Source: Hemibagrus wyckioides (Eukaryota > Chordata > Actinopteri > Siluriformes > Bagridae). Taken from it: a stretch of DNA of 64,000 bases. The DNA lies in contig NC_080731.1 in the NCBI RefSeq assembly GCF_019097595.1, forward strand, positions 7,045,571 through 7,109,570, in the 5' to 3' direction. Each line of letters begins with the position of its first letter. Position 1 is the first letter of the stretch. Made by a program: the position numbers and the translations under genes. This document shows, in pieces, positions 52,832 through 64,000 of the stretch. Under the pieces are notes generated by a model. The model saw only the letters and a list, made by a program, of their open reading frames with translations, searched no databases and had not been told where the DNA came from.

Positions 52832-55800
52832 GTAAGGTTGATGTAAAAACTTGTGCAGCTTTTGTAGTTCGTACACGAAGATTTTATTAAGGGGGCTTTA
52901 TTTGGTCTTTGTCTCTAGGTATCCCTTTGAATCATGGACGGTTCACTGCACAAGAAAACGAGAGGCTGAGGAAGAACGTCGGAGACTTCATGGCTCTCAC
53001 CACAATAGACTGCCCAACCAAACTGTTCTTCACACATCGCTTTAAGCAGGAACAGGAGAATATAAAGAAGCTCAAAGGCCTGCACAAATTCTTTGAAAGG
53101 ATAGGTGAGTGTGTGTGTACTTAGTACTTGTCCATCTTTTACTTATATCACTACTCCTGCTGTATTATTATTGTTATTATTATTATTATTATTATTATTG
53201 TTAATAATAAGCAAGAATCTTGAGTGTGCAAAAGTTTGCACCCCCATAATCAAAAGTAATTATTCATCTACAAAATTCTAAAGGTTGACACACAAAACAA
53301 CTGAGATTTTAGTAGATTAGAGGGCTAAATGAGAGAATCTAGCCATGGGGTCACAGTCCAGTGACTTCTGTGCCGGTCCCATGCCCTGGATAAATAGAGA
53401 GGGTTCCGTCAGGAAGGGCATCCGGCGTAAAACATTGTCAAATTTAACATTGCGAATCGTCAGTACTCTGAATTTCATACCGGATCAGTCGAGGCCCGGG
53501 TTAACAGCGACCACCATTGGCGCCGTTGACCTACAGGGCACTGGTGGAAATTGGGCTACTGTTGGTCGAAGAAGTAGAGGAGGGAGGAGAGTGCGTAGAC
53601 AGAGACAGAAGAGGAAAGGTAAGAGTGTAGGACTGAGAATAGGAACTCTGAATCTAGTGGGTGCAAGTGTTGAGGATGCAGGAGATAGGGATAGGTGGAG
53701 AGAGATGATTCGCTGTGGCGACGCCTGAAGGGAAAAGCCAGAAGAAGAAGAAGAGGGCTAAATGAGAGACTTTTGAAATTAAAACCCTGACTACTGAAAG
53801 TCTGGAATCCATAACAGTTTTTACTGTTTACAAATTAATGAGTGTCTACAGCAAACTTCACATCCTTTGGAAAATCCAGTGTTTAGCTGATGCTCATAAA
53901 GCACTCAGTTGTAATTGTGACAGCTTCCTTCTTCCATGAGGGAAGTAGAATAGCGTCAGCTTTGTTTCCAGACGGAAAGTTAAAAAACGCGACACAAGTC
54001 TTCCCGGAAATCCTGTAGAATCCAACCAACCCGATGACGCCTTCAAAACTCTTTTAAAAGTTAAAAATTTTGTGTACCATATGCATCAGATGTACAGAGG
54101 TACATCTATTAAAATCCTAACTGTCATAGCAAACCTGTTGGGTGTGAATAACCAGAGACACAGCACTAGTTTCCATAACATGGACCCTATTGATTTAAAT
54201 GTGGTTTGTCTGAATATATGTCCCAGTAACATTAGCCCCGAGAAAATTTTTACTAATATTACCTGGTTAAAATAAATATATAAAGATGCGTCATAGATGT
54301 AAACAACATGCCTGCCTTTATTTTTGGCCAAGGGGTGTGTAAACTTTTGCACTCCATTATAGTTCTGATTGTAGCACTGTTCCTTAAAAGGCTAATTTAA
54401 TCCAATGTTTTATTGCAGCGGAAGGAATTCCCAGATCCTGCTATTATGTCTATGCTCGAGGAAGAAGGATGTTTGATGAGCAAAACCACCAGGGAGAGTA
54501 AGAACTGTTTCGTGAAGTGTATTAGAATCTGCACAAGAAAAATATTTTATTCATCAAATAATGTGCATCTTCTGATTTTCTTGAATGGTGTATTTAGATG
54601 TGCCGTTCTTTCTCTTTGTGTGTGTGTGTGAAGGTTTTCAAAGGAAGAACTTCACGCTTTGAACAAGTTGCACACTTTACATGGGAATAATTGGAAGAAG
54701 ATTTCAGAGTTGACCGGTCGAAGTGCCTTCTCACTCCAGAAACGTTACACACAGATTGGTAAATAGAAATAAACCCCTCGATAATACAATAATATGACAT
54801 TTGTACACCATTGCACTGTTGATTCTGTGCCTGTTCTGTTGTTCTCCAGCTAATAAGGAAGGCCCCTGGTCCAAGAAGGAGGTGCAGAGACTCTTGCGAG
54901 CTGTACGAGATCATATCGTGAGCCAGATCCCGGGTGCAGCTAACAGTAACATGTCCATAAGAGTAATGAAGGAAACGTTGTATAAAAGGCTCCCGTTACA
55001 GAGGATCGCCACAAAGGTGAAAACTCGCTCGTGGTCTCAGTGCAGGGAGAAATGGTGAGAAACTTGATTGTTTTTAACCACAAACTTAACACAAAAATGA
55101 TATTTCTATAAAGAAATATCTCCTAAAGAAATGTTCATGATGTTTTGAACACCACCTGGAAGCCCCGCCCCCTTTTCCCAATATTATAATAAAATGGAAT
55201 ATGTTTTGACTTTCAGTGTTTTTATAAATATTGGAGTAGGAATATTATTTTTGTCTAATTATTATGTCTTTTTATTTAATTTTTAAATTATTTATTTTTT
55301 TTAGGATGGGAATTCTGGCGGTGAAAATGTCCTTCGGAGCCGTGTGCACAGAGAAGAAATCTCTTGATGTACAAGTTAAACTCATAAAAGGGTACGTTGG
55401 AAGCCTACTGATTATATCACTCCGCTTTGGGCCTCATTAATCAATCTTATAGTAATGTGTGTAAATGTTGCGTATGAACCAAATTGATCAGAAAACCGAC
55501 AAAAGTTTCATTTAAAGGCAAAGCTCAGGGAGAGAAGAGACCAAAATGACTATTAAACAGCAAAAAAAAAAAGATAAAGAAAAGGCAGAAGTGGACTTAC
55601 TTTTGACTCGCATCTCTAAAAATTAAAAATAAGAAGAATGTTTTGTAATTAGAGTAATCAGCAAGTTAAGGGCCACAAGATTTATTTGAAAAACAAAATG
55701 CTATGTGCAGATTTTTGAGTACCAGGAAAAGAGGTGGTTTATTTTTAATGGTTAATAAAATGTTTCAACTCCTCATTGTTGCTTTGTTAGTAAAACCTCA

Positions 55801-58800
55801 GCAGTTTGAATATTGTGATGCATCTCATGTGACTATAGGTGTCATCACCCACTGCTACATCAGTCACTGACTGCTCCATCATTATCACCCTCTACTCCTA
55901 CATTACAATCATCCACTGCATCATCACCATCATTTACTGTCACATCACCCTCTGCTCCTACATTACAATCATCCACTGCTACATCAGTCACTGACTGCTC
56001 CATCATCACCCTCTACTCCTACATTACAATCATCCACTGCTACATCAGTCACTGACTGCTCCATCATCACCCTCTACTCCTACATTACAATCATCCACTG
56101 CTACATCAGTCACTGACTGCTCCATCATCACCCTCTACTCCTACATTACAATCATCCACTGCTACATCAGTCACTGACTGCTCCATCATCACCCTCTGCT
56201 CCTACATTACAATCATCCACTGCTACATCAGTCACTGACTGCTCCATCATCACCCTCTACTCCTACATTACAATCATCCACTGCTACATCAGTCACTGAC
56301 TGCTCCATCATCACCCTCTGCTCCTACATTACAATCATCCACTGCTACATCAGTCACTGACTGCTCCATCATCACCCTCTGCTCCTACATTACAATCATC
56401 CACTGTTACATCAGTCACTGACTGCTCCATCATCACCCTCTACTCCTACATTACAATCATCCACTGCTACATCAGTCACTGACTGCTCCATCATCACCCT
56501 CTACTCCTACATTACAATCATCCACTGCTACATCAGTCACTGACTGCTCCATCATCACCCTCTGCTCCTACATTACAATCATCCACTGCTACATCAGTCA
56601 CTGACTGCTCCATCATCACCCTCTACTCCTACATTACAATCATCCACTGCTACATCAGTCACTGACTGCTCCATCATCACCCTCTGCTCCTACATTACAA
56701 TCATCCACTGCTACATCAGTCACTGACTGCTCCATCATCACCCTCTGCTCCTACATTACAATCATCCACTGCTACATCAGTCACTGACTGCTCCATCATC
56801 ACCCTCTGCTCCTACATTACAATCATCCACTGCTACATCAGTCACTGACTGCTCCATCATCATCACCCTCTGCTCCTACATTACAATCATCCACTGCTAC
56901 ATCAGTCACTGACTGCTCCATCATCACCCTCTGCTCCTACATTACAATCATCCACTGCTACATCAGTCACTGACTGCTCCATCATCACCCTCTACTCCTA
57001 CATTACAATCATCCACTGCTACATCAGTCACTGACTGCTCCATCATCACCCTCTGCTCCTACATTACAATCATCCACTGCTACATCAGTCACTGACTGCT
57101 CCATCATCACCCTCTGCTCCTACATTACAATCATCCACTGCTACATCAGTCACTGACTGCTCCATCATCACCCTCTGCTCCTACATTACAATCATCCACT
57201 GCTACATCAGTCACTGACTGCTCCATCATCATCACCCTCTGCTCCTACATTACAATCATCCACTGCTACATCAGTCACTGACTGCTCCATCATCACCCTC
57301 TGCTCCTACATTACAATCATCCACTGCTACATCAGTCACTGACTGCTCCATCATCACCCTCTGCTCCTACATTACAATCATCCACTGCTACATCAGTCAC
57401 TGACTGCTCCATCATCACCCTCTGCTCCTACATTACAATCATCCACTGCTACATCAGTCACTGACTGCTCCATCATCACCCTCTGCTCCTACATTACAAT
57501 CATCCACTGCTACATCAGTCACTGACTGCTCCATCATCACCCTCTGCTCCTACATTACAATCATCCACTGCTACATCAGTCACTGACTGCTCCATCATCA
57601 TCACCCTCTGCTCCTACATTACAATCATCCACTGCTACATCAGTCACTGACTGCTCCATCATCACCCTCTACTCCTACATTACAATCATCCACTGCTCAT
57701 CCACTCAGTCACCGACTGTGACTTCACCATCATCCACTGCTACTTCAGTCATTAACTGCTCCATCATTGTCACCTACTGCTACATCACCATCACACCAAC
57801 CTACTGCTACATCACCATCACACCAACCTACTGCTACATCACCATCACACTAGCCCACTGCTACATCACCATCACACTAACCTACTGCTACATCACCATC
57901 ACACTAACCCACTGCTACATCACCATCACACTAACCTACTGCTACATCACCATCACACTAACCTACTGCTACATCACCATCACACTAACCTACTGCTACA
58001 TCACCATCACACTAGCCCACTGCTACATCACCATCACACTAACCTACTGCTACATCACCATCACACTAGCCCACTGCTACATCACCATCACACTAACCTA
58101 CTGCTACATCACCATCACACTAACCTACTGCTACATCACCATCACACTAGCCCACTGCTACATCACCATCACACCAACCTACTGCTATATCACCATCACA
58201 CTAACCTACTGCTATATCACCATCACACTAACCTACTGCTACATCACCATCACACTAACCTACTGCTACATCACCATCACACTAACCTACTGCTATATCA
58301 CCATCACACTAACCTACTGCTATATCACCATCACACTAACCTACTGCTACATCACCATCACACTAACCTACTGCTATATCACCATCACACTAACCTACTG
58401 CTACATCACCATCACACTAACCTACTGCTACATCACCATCACACTAACCTACTGCTATATCACCATCACACTAACCTACTGCTATATCACCATCACACTA
58501 GCCCACTGCTACATCACCATCACACTAGTGTAGGAGCAGAGGGTGTTGATGTGGCAGTGGATGATGATGATGCAGTCGGTGACTGATGTAGCAGTGAATG
58601 ATGGTGATGATGCAGTGGTAGTGTATAATCTATATGTGAGTGTGATGTAGTAGTTAGTGACTGATGTAGCACTGGGTGAGGGTGATGATGTAGTTAGTGA
58701 CTGATATACACTGCTACATCACCATCACACTAGCCCACTGCTACATCAGTCACTAACTACATCACACTCACATATAGATTATACACCATATTCACTATAT

Positions 58801-59864
58801 GCATTTCATAATTACTGTGTGTTTTATTTTAAAGAACCATGTTTTTTCTTAAATACATCACTGTTTTCAAATGTATAGAAATTACTACACAATAACCCAC
58901 ATTAATGTAACAGCCACCAGTTTTGAAACTAGTTCCTCAGTGTGAGCACAACACTGTACTGAGAATAATGCAGAGATTAGCTATTTCTGCTCATACTAAT
59001 GTGTGTTTGTTGCACTGTTTATAAAAGTCCATTGTCTACTCCACAGGATGTATGAAATGGACGTAGACGATGCTGCCCATGTCAACTGGGAGGACCTGAC
59101 AGCTCTGATTGGGTAAAGCTCATAGAGACCTCATATAGCACTGAGCTCATATAAACCATTATACCTCACTGTGTCTTCCTAAATATCTGATAACTACAAG
59201 GATTTAGGAAGTACCTCATTACTGCTTGTAATCCAGTTTATTCTGAGCTTTTTTATGAAGTCCTAAACAGTGTTTTTCTCCTGTTGTGTAATCTAAAGTG
59301 CTGCTTTACTTTCTCAATAGGGACGTACCTCCAGCATACGTGCAACGAAAATGGCACAAAATGAAAGTGTGCCATGTGCCTGAATGGCAAAGAAAGTGTT
59401 TTGGAGGTAAGATCATTTAAAAAGCCACTAGGATTGGATTGTTTTAGATGTTCTGCACTTTATTTCCCAGCACAATGGGATTTTTTTTGGTCTTGTGTAG
59501 TCAAGATGGTAAGAAGGGCTCAAGAAATTGCATGTTTTTCCCTTCTTTTTCCCCAAACAAATCCTGTGAACTAAAGCTACAGAGCACAATCCTCTATAGT
59601 AAAGTTCTCTTACACTTCTCATGTATTGAAATTTCCCCAGATATCATTGACTATCTGTACGAGAAGGTTTTACCAGACCTCCAGAACAAGCTAATGGCCT
59701 TAAAGGACTTGGACGAATCGAAGCATACCGAAAATGACAACGAGAGCTATCTACTCTCTGACATCTTTCAGGACATTAATGAGGATGAAGATGTGGATGA
59801 TGATGAGGAGGAGGCAGAGATGGAGGTCCACAATGACAACAACATGGAAAAAGAAACTCAGTAG
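51733..59864 (+). CDS. ttf1: Transcription termination factor 1 (RNA polymerase I), 9 coding exons, predicted 718 aa
   Basis: TTF1 is a nucleolar Myb-type protein that binds terminator elements downstream of rRNA genes. It stops RNA polymerase I and remodels rDNA chromatin. Exons: 51733-52831, 52919-53104, 54419-54497, 54634-54758, 54850-55054, 55305-55391, 59047-59112, 59321-59406, 59641-59864. All are GT-AG and in phase. Residues 1-350 are Lys/Glu-rich with many KKKKK runs and three 47-residue repeats. The C-terminal half has the Myb/SANT region: [20 protein letters not shown] (about 456-475), then [15 protein letters not shown] (about 501-515), [15 protein letters not shown] [12 protein letters not shown], and [20 protein letters not shown]. 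The tail is acidic ([15 protein letters not shown]). The ATG follows an acceptor at 51678. It is shorter than human TTF1, mostly in the N-terminus. Confidence 0.92.
52072..52494 (+). repeat. ttf1: Three in-frame 141-bp coding repeats in ttf1
   Basis: The units are 52072-52212, 52213-52353 and 52354-52494. Copies 1 and 2 are nearly identical over their last 100 bp. Copies 2 and 3 are nearly identical over their first 80 bp. This suggests stepwise unequal exchange. Confidence 0.9.
53168..53212. repeat. (TTA)n microsatellite
   Basis: ATT/TTA trinucleotide repeats shortly after the exon 2 donor of ttf1. Confidence 0.85.
53345..53757 (+). mobile_element. Internally deleted RTE/BovB-type LINE in ttf1 intron 2
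   Basis: A 5' leader (GGAAGGGCATCCGGCGTAAA; GTAGGACTGAGAATAGGAAC, the usual start of the endonuclease frame) is fused directly to the 3' coding end (AGTGTTGAGGATGCAGGAGA; GATGATTCGCTGTGGCGACG) and an AAG tail. The endonuclease and reverse transcriptase are absent. Flanking GAGGGCTAAATGAGAGA at 53319 and 53754 looks like a target-site duplication. Confidence 0.8.
54419..55054 (+). CDS. ttf1: ttf1 exons 3-5: Myb/SANT DNA-binding region
   Basis: The exons 54419-54497, 54634-54758 and 54850-55054 encode [20 protein letters not shown], then [20 protein letters not shown] with [16 protein letters not shown], then [20 protein letters not shown]. The spaced Trp and the LTGRS...RY recognition-helix pattern are Myb features. 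Confidence 0.92.
55840..57715. repeat. 61-bp satellite array in ttf1 intron 6 with 369-bp higher-order period
   Basis: The unit reads CTCTGCTCCTACATTACAAT then CATCCACTGCTACATCAGTC then ACTGACTGCTCCATCATCAC plus one C. About 30 tandem copies are present with C/T variants (CTACTCC or CTGCTCC). An extra CAT occurs at 56852, 57221 and 57590, exactly 369 bp apart (six units plus three bases). It has no coding meaning. Confidence 0.93.
57770..58530. repeat. 27-bp tandem array adjoining the 61-bp satellite
   Basis: The unit TACTGCTACATCACCATCAC plus ACTAACC is repeated about 28 times, with TATATC and GCCCAC variants. Nine codons per unit leave an apparent 271-codon frame, which is an artefact. The shared CCACTGCTACATCA text suggests it arose from the neighbouring satellite. 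Confidence 0.92.
58531..58790. repeat. Inverted satellite segment forming a hairpin
   Basis: Reverse-oriented satellite units (GTGACTGATGTAGCAG) occupy 58531-58690, followed by forward units. 58621-58670 and 58741-58786 are inverse complements apart from a 3-bp indel, with a loop of about 70 bp. Confidence 0.85.
59047..59864 (+). CDS. ttf1: ttf1 exons 7-9: C-terminus and stop
   Basis: Exons 59047-59112, 59321-59406 and 59641-59864 encode [40 protein letters not shown] and [17 protein letters not shown], then an acidic Asp/Glu tail ending ETQ before TAG. Confidence 0.92.
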
Positions 59865-60385
59865 AGGAGTTATGTCTAAAGGATTTTTGAAGACTAAAAG
59901 GATGTGACAATGCTTTGGACAGGAGCGAGGAGCTGAGTATTTTGGTACTGAATAAGAAGATTCTCCAAATCATTTTTGTATCGAAGAAATTGATGTTTTT
60001 TTTATTTAAAAGTTGTAACTGGTCTTTATAGGTATCTGTTTTTTTTAAAGTTTATTTTAAATGTGGAATTTGCATGGACCAGAAGTCATCACTTAAATAT
60101 ATTTTTGCAGCTCATTCCTCTAAAAATGATTTAGAGCAGAACTGATAAAAGCTCACAATATTAAATATGATTAATGTTTTGACTTCCTCAAAGCTTGGGT
60201 TTGGTTAGTATTTTCCTGTGTTTAGTTTTATTAATATTAATGATTTTGGTGTTGACTGTAAAAAATCTGTTCTTTAAATAGTAAAAAGGGTGCCCCAAGT
60301 TACTGTGGTGTTTATTTGATATAGTACATGTAGATTTTTACATTTCTTTTAATGATTAATCTAAAGTAGACTTTAATGAATAGCT
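59865..60385. other. Convergent 3' ends of ttf1 and gelsolin
   Basis: Only 521 bp separate the two stop codons. Gelsolin has AATAAA on the minus strand (TTTATT at 60311-60316), about 70 nt after its stop. ttf1 has no AATAAA here; ATTAAA at 60160-60165 is the best candidate signal. Confidence 0.55.
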
Positions 60386-60555
60386 TCAGTGCTTCATAGC
60401 AGCCATAGCCCGTTCCAGTGTGTCCAAGCTCCAGTAATCGTAATCCCATCCCAGGAACCACCCTGTAAATGTAGGAGGCTCGAAACCCTGCGTTATCTTC
60501 ACAACAGGAGTCCTCATGTCTCTGATGGCAGGATGGGTTTCGATGTATCGGGCAG
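60386..60555 (-). CDS. gsn: gelsolin last exon and stop
   Basis: It encodes [40 protein letters not shown] and [14 protein letters not shown] before TGA. This is the G6 end and the C-terminal latch region. Confidence 0.93.
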
Positions 60556-63500
60556 CTTAAGAGAAAATGGACGGAGTAGAGCGTATGATTATATAGTGAT
60601 CACATACATGGGTAATACAGTGACATCATAAATGCTCCATCAGCTCTTTCACTAAGCCAGCCATGAACTAAATAGTTTGTAGATCATTTTATGGACTTTC
60701 TGATTCCTGGAATTTGATACTTTTACAAAACAAAGAAATTGATGTAGAAAATTTATTTCTATGCATGTATTCTCCATAGAGAGATAAGAACGGCTAATAC
60801 CAGAAAACAAGAGAGAGAAAGCACCTGAAGACTTGAAAGTCCATTATATGACTACAGTTTATTTAAAAATAAAAATATAAATAATAAAACCCTTACCTGA
60901 TGCAACAGCTTCTGTTTTTTCTTCTTCATTGGCCTCTTTTCCAATCCAAAGAAAGACCTTGGAAGTAAACAGAAGCTTCACCACACTGGTTATAGCTGTA
61001 CACAACCTGGGTTTATTCTTGGTGCTGCTCAAACTTTTACCTCATCCCAAGTGTCCAGGATCATGACATCATCAGGAGCCAGATCGTCTTGAGTCATCTC
61101 CCCTGGGACTTCCTCGATCTGATGGGAAGAGCTTTTATATTTAATCGACAGCGAGTTATATAGTGATGCACGCAAACACTGCTGAATATTTTTACCACAT
61201 AAAAAAATAAAGGTTAACCGGTCTCTCACGCGAAACTGTCCGGTTTTGTTAGAGCAAGCAAACAGGCGTGGAGGATGAGAGTCCATTTTGCTTTTCAGCC
61301 TTTCGGATGTGCGATATTCTGCTTTCCCTCCGAGAACTTCCCAAAAGTGACCTTCAAAAATAAGCAGCAGGAATAAAAATAAATAGCCATTTTCTAACTG
61401 GAACATCATCAATGTTATAGATGACCTTTCGGTTGCCGTACCTCCTTCTTCACCTTCTTTCACTTCAGAAACCTGCACTCCTAAAATCTCGCTGAGCTGC
61501 TTAGCTCCCTGCTTCTCAACATCACTGGCACCTTGACCAACCCATAGCACCGAGTCTGATGGGCTCAGCAAAATGAACACATCATTGGAATTGAGGTTAG
61601 AGGCCACTGGATCGACCTTTATTGGGATGAAATAAATCAATAAAATGTACCTAATTTCAGCTAGCACAAAATGGACATACAAATCTATTTGATTGACTTA
61701 CCTCAACAGCTCGTGTTTTCCCAGCGGCATTGGCCCTAACTTGAAAAAGGCGGATTGTTGATGCTTTTGACTGACCACCTTCTCTGGAAGTCCCACCTTT
61801 GTAGACCACCATTGGTTGGCATCCAAAAAGGCTCATGAGGTGGACCGGCTCCTTGCCTTGAATCACACGGACCTAATGTAAGATGACGACTATATAAGTG
61901 TATTTAAATCCATTTATCTTTAAGCTTTTTAAGAACTTGGATAAAATGCAGATGTGTGGTCATTGAACTGCTTGAATTTTTGAAGTTGCTCATATTTTTA
62001 TATAGCTAAAATATTTTATATAGTAAAAGATTAAGCTTCCCAGAATGCACGTCTGTGTTATTTTGTGAACAAGGAAACATGTACCCATTATTAAACTATG
62101 CCATTATGAAATCTAGCCAAATTGAAACTAATTCTAGATGTAGGTAAAAATCCATTGTGGTCAACCAATCATCAGTCACCTGCACTGCTCCTCCACCCAG
62201 TTCCTCATCCAGCTGAGTGGCCAAGATGGAGGAAGCTCCTTTCTCATCTTGGCTGGAATCCTCTCCCTGCCTGTGTTTCCAAAGAAAAAAAACCTATTGG
62301 CAACAAGTGAAGTCATACAACGAATACAAATGATGGTGTAAGTGATCCAGTTATTCGACCTTGTTGGATACCGTTACTTGTAACCTGACCAGACAAAGCG
62401 TCTGACCCACACCCAAGCTGTCCATTCAAAATACACTATTTATCACCACGAGGATGGTGTCTTTGTTTCTCACCAGATGTAAATAATCTGTCCTCGACGT
62501 CCCCCGTGCTGATAGTTGTACAGGATGATGTAACTGTCTCCTCCATAGAACTGGCCATAAGTCGAGGAATCAACATCGACCTTATTGGATCCTTCAATGC
62601 GCCAAATCTTCATATAAAAACGAGATGGAATTAAAGACTGCATTGGTAAAGATCATCTTCTAAAGAACATATGTAATCAGCCAGTGATGTGGCAATTCAC
62701 AAATTCATGCAGATATAGATCAAGAATTTCAATTAATATTCACAAGGATGTGTTTTTATTCCAATTCTCAACTGCACAGTTTCAAAGAACCTGTGTTCTC
62801 AGATTTCAGTATTTGTCTGACTGCAGTGGAACCTGATCCGGTCATCTGCTGTTGTAGCCTAATTCTATACATTGTGCTTGTGCCACATGATTCACATGAA
62901 TAGGTTAGGTGTATTGTATTCCTAAGTAAATAGTCGATGTGTATAGATGTCTAATGCTGAGAGTTCTTGTGGGACATCCCAAACTGTTTGTTGAGTTAGA
63001 TATTAATTATTTACTTTATAAATTTTCACCTTTTTCTCTCCGTCCCCGTTGTCCATCATCCTATGCTGAGCAGCCATAGCACTTGACACATGGAGCGAAG
63101 ATGCATCAAACGGTACTTTCTTAATCTTAGCAACCTTGTTGGACACATATCCCTTTCCCATCCCTTCAGTCTGGGCCACATCATGCCAGGATTTGAAGAA
63201 CTGTTTGAAAAGCGGTGTCTCCCCATTTTCGGGCAGGATCTGAACTTGGGTGTGTTTTGGATACCCCATTTTCTGAATAAACTGTTCTGCAGCCTTCATC
63301 CCTGCACTCCTCTCCTCTGGGCTGGCTTCTTTACCTGTAATTGATTCATTAATAAATCAGGAAGGTGCCTTTCCTAATGGCTTTAAAAGCAACAGAACGT
63401 CATAAACGGTGTGTACAACTGTTCAATTCTACAACTTAAATAAAATAATGGACTTTCCAGACCTTTCCAGACAAAGATCTTGCCATCGGAGCCATGGTCC

Positions 63501-64000
63501 AAGATAAAACATTCAGTCGACTCCAGCGCACTCTGAGAGAACGGGTTCTCCGCCGCGACCAACGTGATGGACATGTTTCCACTGGCATCAGACACCTAAG
63601 TGTTGGATTTTAATGACCGTTACAGTGTAATAATTTCAGGTCAATATCTAGTCAGGTAAAGGGACAAAATCTTACCTTGTATAATGTGGCCATCTTTCTA
63701 TTTGACGAATCAGTGTCAGAGTCATCACGGTTGGAATCAGGAAGCTCAGGCTTTGGTCCAAGAATCTTAACAATGCCATTATTTTAGGACAAGGCATGAT
63801 GTGAGAAACAAACTAAATGTAGCTGAGAAACTGATCTGAAACATTACCATAGAACTAGATTTCACGTGTTCAAATCATGGCTGACTGAATCCAATCCAAT
63901 TTAAATGACATATTAGAAGATGTAAACAAATGTACCTCAAGCATCTTATCAGGCTCTGACCCTTCTTCACATACATATAATTTTGCTCTTCCAGCTCGTT
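60386..64000 (-). CDS. gsn: Gelsolin, C-terminal 530 residues (5' part off the right edge)
   Basis: Gelsolin is a calcium-regulated actin-severing and capping protein with six gelsolin domains. Exons (minus): 63936 to beyond 64000, 63676-63765, 63463-63595, 63030-63334, 62474-62607, 62180-62270, 61702-61872, 61442-61616, 61230-61351, 61041-61118, 60897-60957 and 60386-60555. All junctions are GT-AG and in phase. The piece starts near the end of G2 ([16 protein letters not shown]) and covers the G2-G3 linker and G3 to G6: [17 protein letters not shown] (G3), [20 protein letters not shown] (G4), [20 protein letters not shown] (G5), [20 protein letters not shown] (G6), and tail [33 protein letters not shown]...[17 protein letters not shown] matches my memory of gelsolin better than scinderin. 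Which teleost copy (gsna or gsnb) is not resolved. Confidence 0.93.
62608..63029. other. gelsolin intron
   Basis: About 420 bp of unique AT-rich sequence; nothing was recognised in it. Confidence 0.6.
63030..63334 (-). CDS. gsn: gelsolin exon: end of G3 and G3-G4 linker
   Basis: A 305-nt exon encodes [37 protein letters not shown] and [20 protein letters not shown]. The [11 protein letters not shown] and FDAS.LH.S..MAAQH strings are hallmarks of the gelsolin family. It is long compared with its neighbours and may be two ancestral exons joined. Confidence 0.92.

Noticed and set aside
57718..58533. A 271-codon frame with a Tyr-Cys-Tyr-Ile-Thr repeat
   Set aside because: It is a translation of the 27-bp tandem array in ttf1 intron 6. 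There are no splice or start features.
55840..58540. CRISPR-like regular repeats
   Set aside because: Units are directly contiguous with no unique spacers, and the context is a vertebrate intron. It is a satellite.

Overview
The window is vertebrate nuclear DNA, almost certainly from a teleost fish. Genes are split into short exons with GT-AG introns, CA/TG, GA, TA, AAAT and GATA microsatellites are very dense, and the interspersed repeats are typical fish families (several Tc1-like transposons, tRNA-derived SINEs, truncated RTE/BovB-type LINEs). The repeat set would fit an ostariophysan such as a catfish, but that assignment is inference.

Four protein genes can be rebuilt exon by exon. In each, the splice phases close without a frameshift or internal stop.
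(1) camk2b-like (minus, exon 1 at 30759 to exon 9 at 482, continuing off the left edge): the first 231 residues of the CaMKII kinase domain spread over 30 kb. It has two alternative 73-nt copies of exon 6. One is alpha/beta-type (4903-4975) and one gamma-type (8627-8699).
(2) A Sec24C/D-family COPII coat gene (minus, 47449 to 34558, 20 coding exons, predicted 880 aa).
(3) ttf1, RNA polymerase I transcription termination factor (plus, 51733 to 59864, 9 coding exons, predicted 718 aa).
(4) A gelsolin gene (minus, entering from the right edge, stop at 60386), with the last 530 residues present. ttf1 and gelsolin converge with about 520 bp between stop codons.

Region by region: 1-30.7 kb is camk2b exons and large introns with microsatellites, Tc1 remnants and polypyrimidine tracts. 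30.8-31.4 kb is the GC-rich camk2b promoter with a perfect CRE. 31.4-34.5 kb is intergenic, with two Tc1-like copies and a SINE. 34.5-47.5 kb is the sec24-like gene, with a 36-bp minisatellite filling one intron. 47.7-51.7 kb holds the sec24-like 5' end, a folded-back Tc1 pair, the probable ttf1 first (non-coding) exon, a Tc1 copy split by a LINE insertion and a GATA array. 51.7-59.9 kb is ttf1, with a 61-bp higher-order satellite and a 27-bp array in intron 6. 60.3-64 kb is gelsolin.

The genes are unrelated housekeeping and signalling loci, not an operon-like system. The most interesting signal is the duplicated, frame-enforced mutually exclusive exon 6 pair in the CaMKII catalytic core, with candidate splicing signals next to each copy. 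I found no prokaryotic, viral or CRISPR content.
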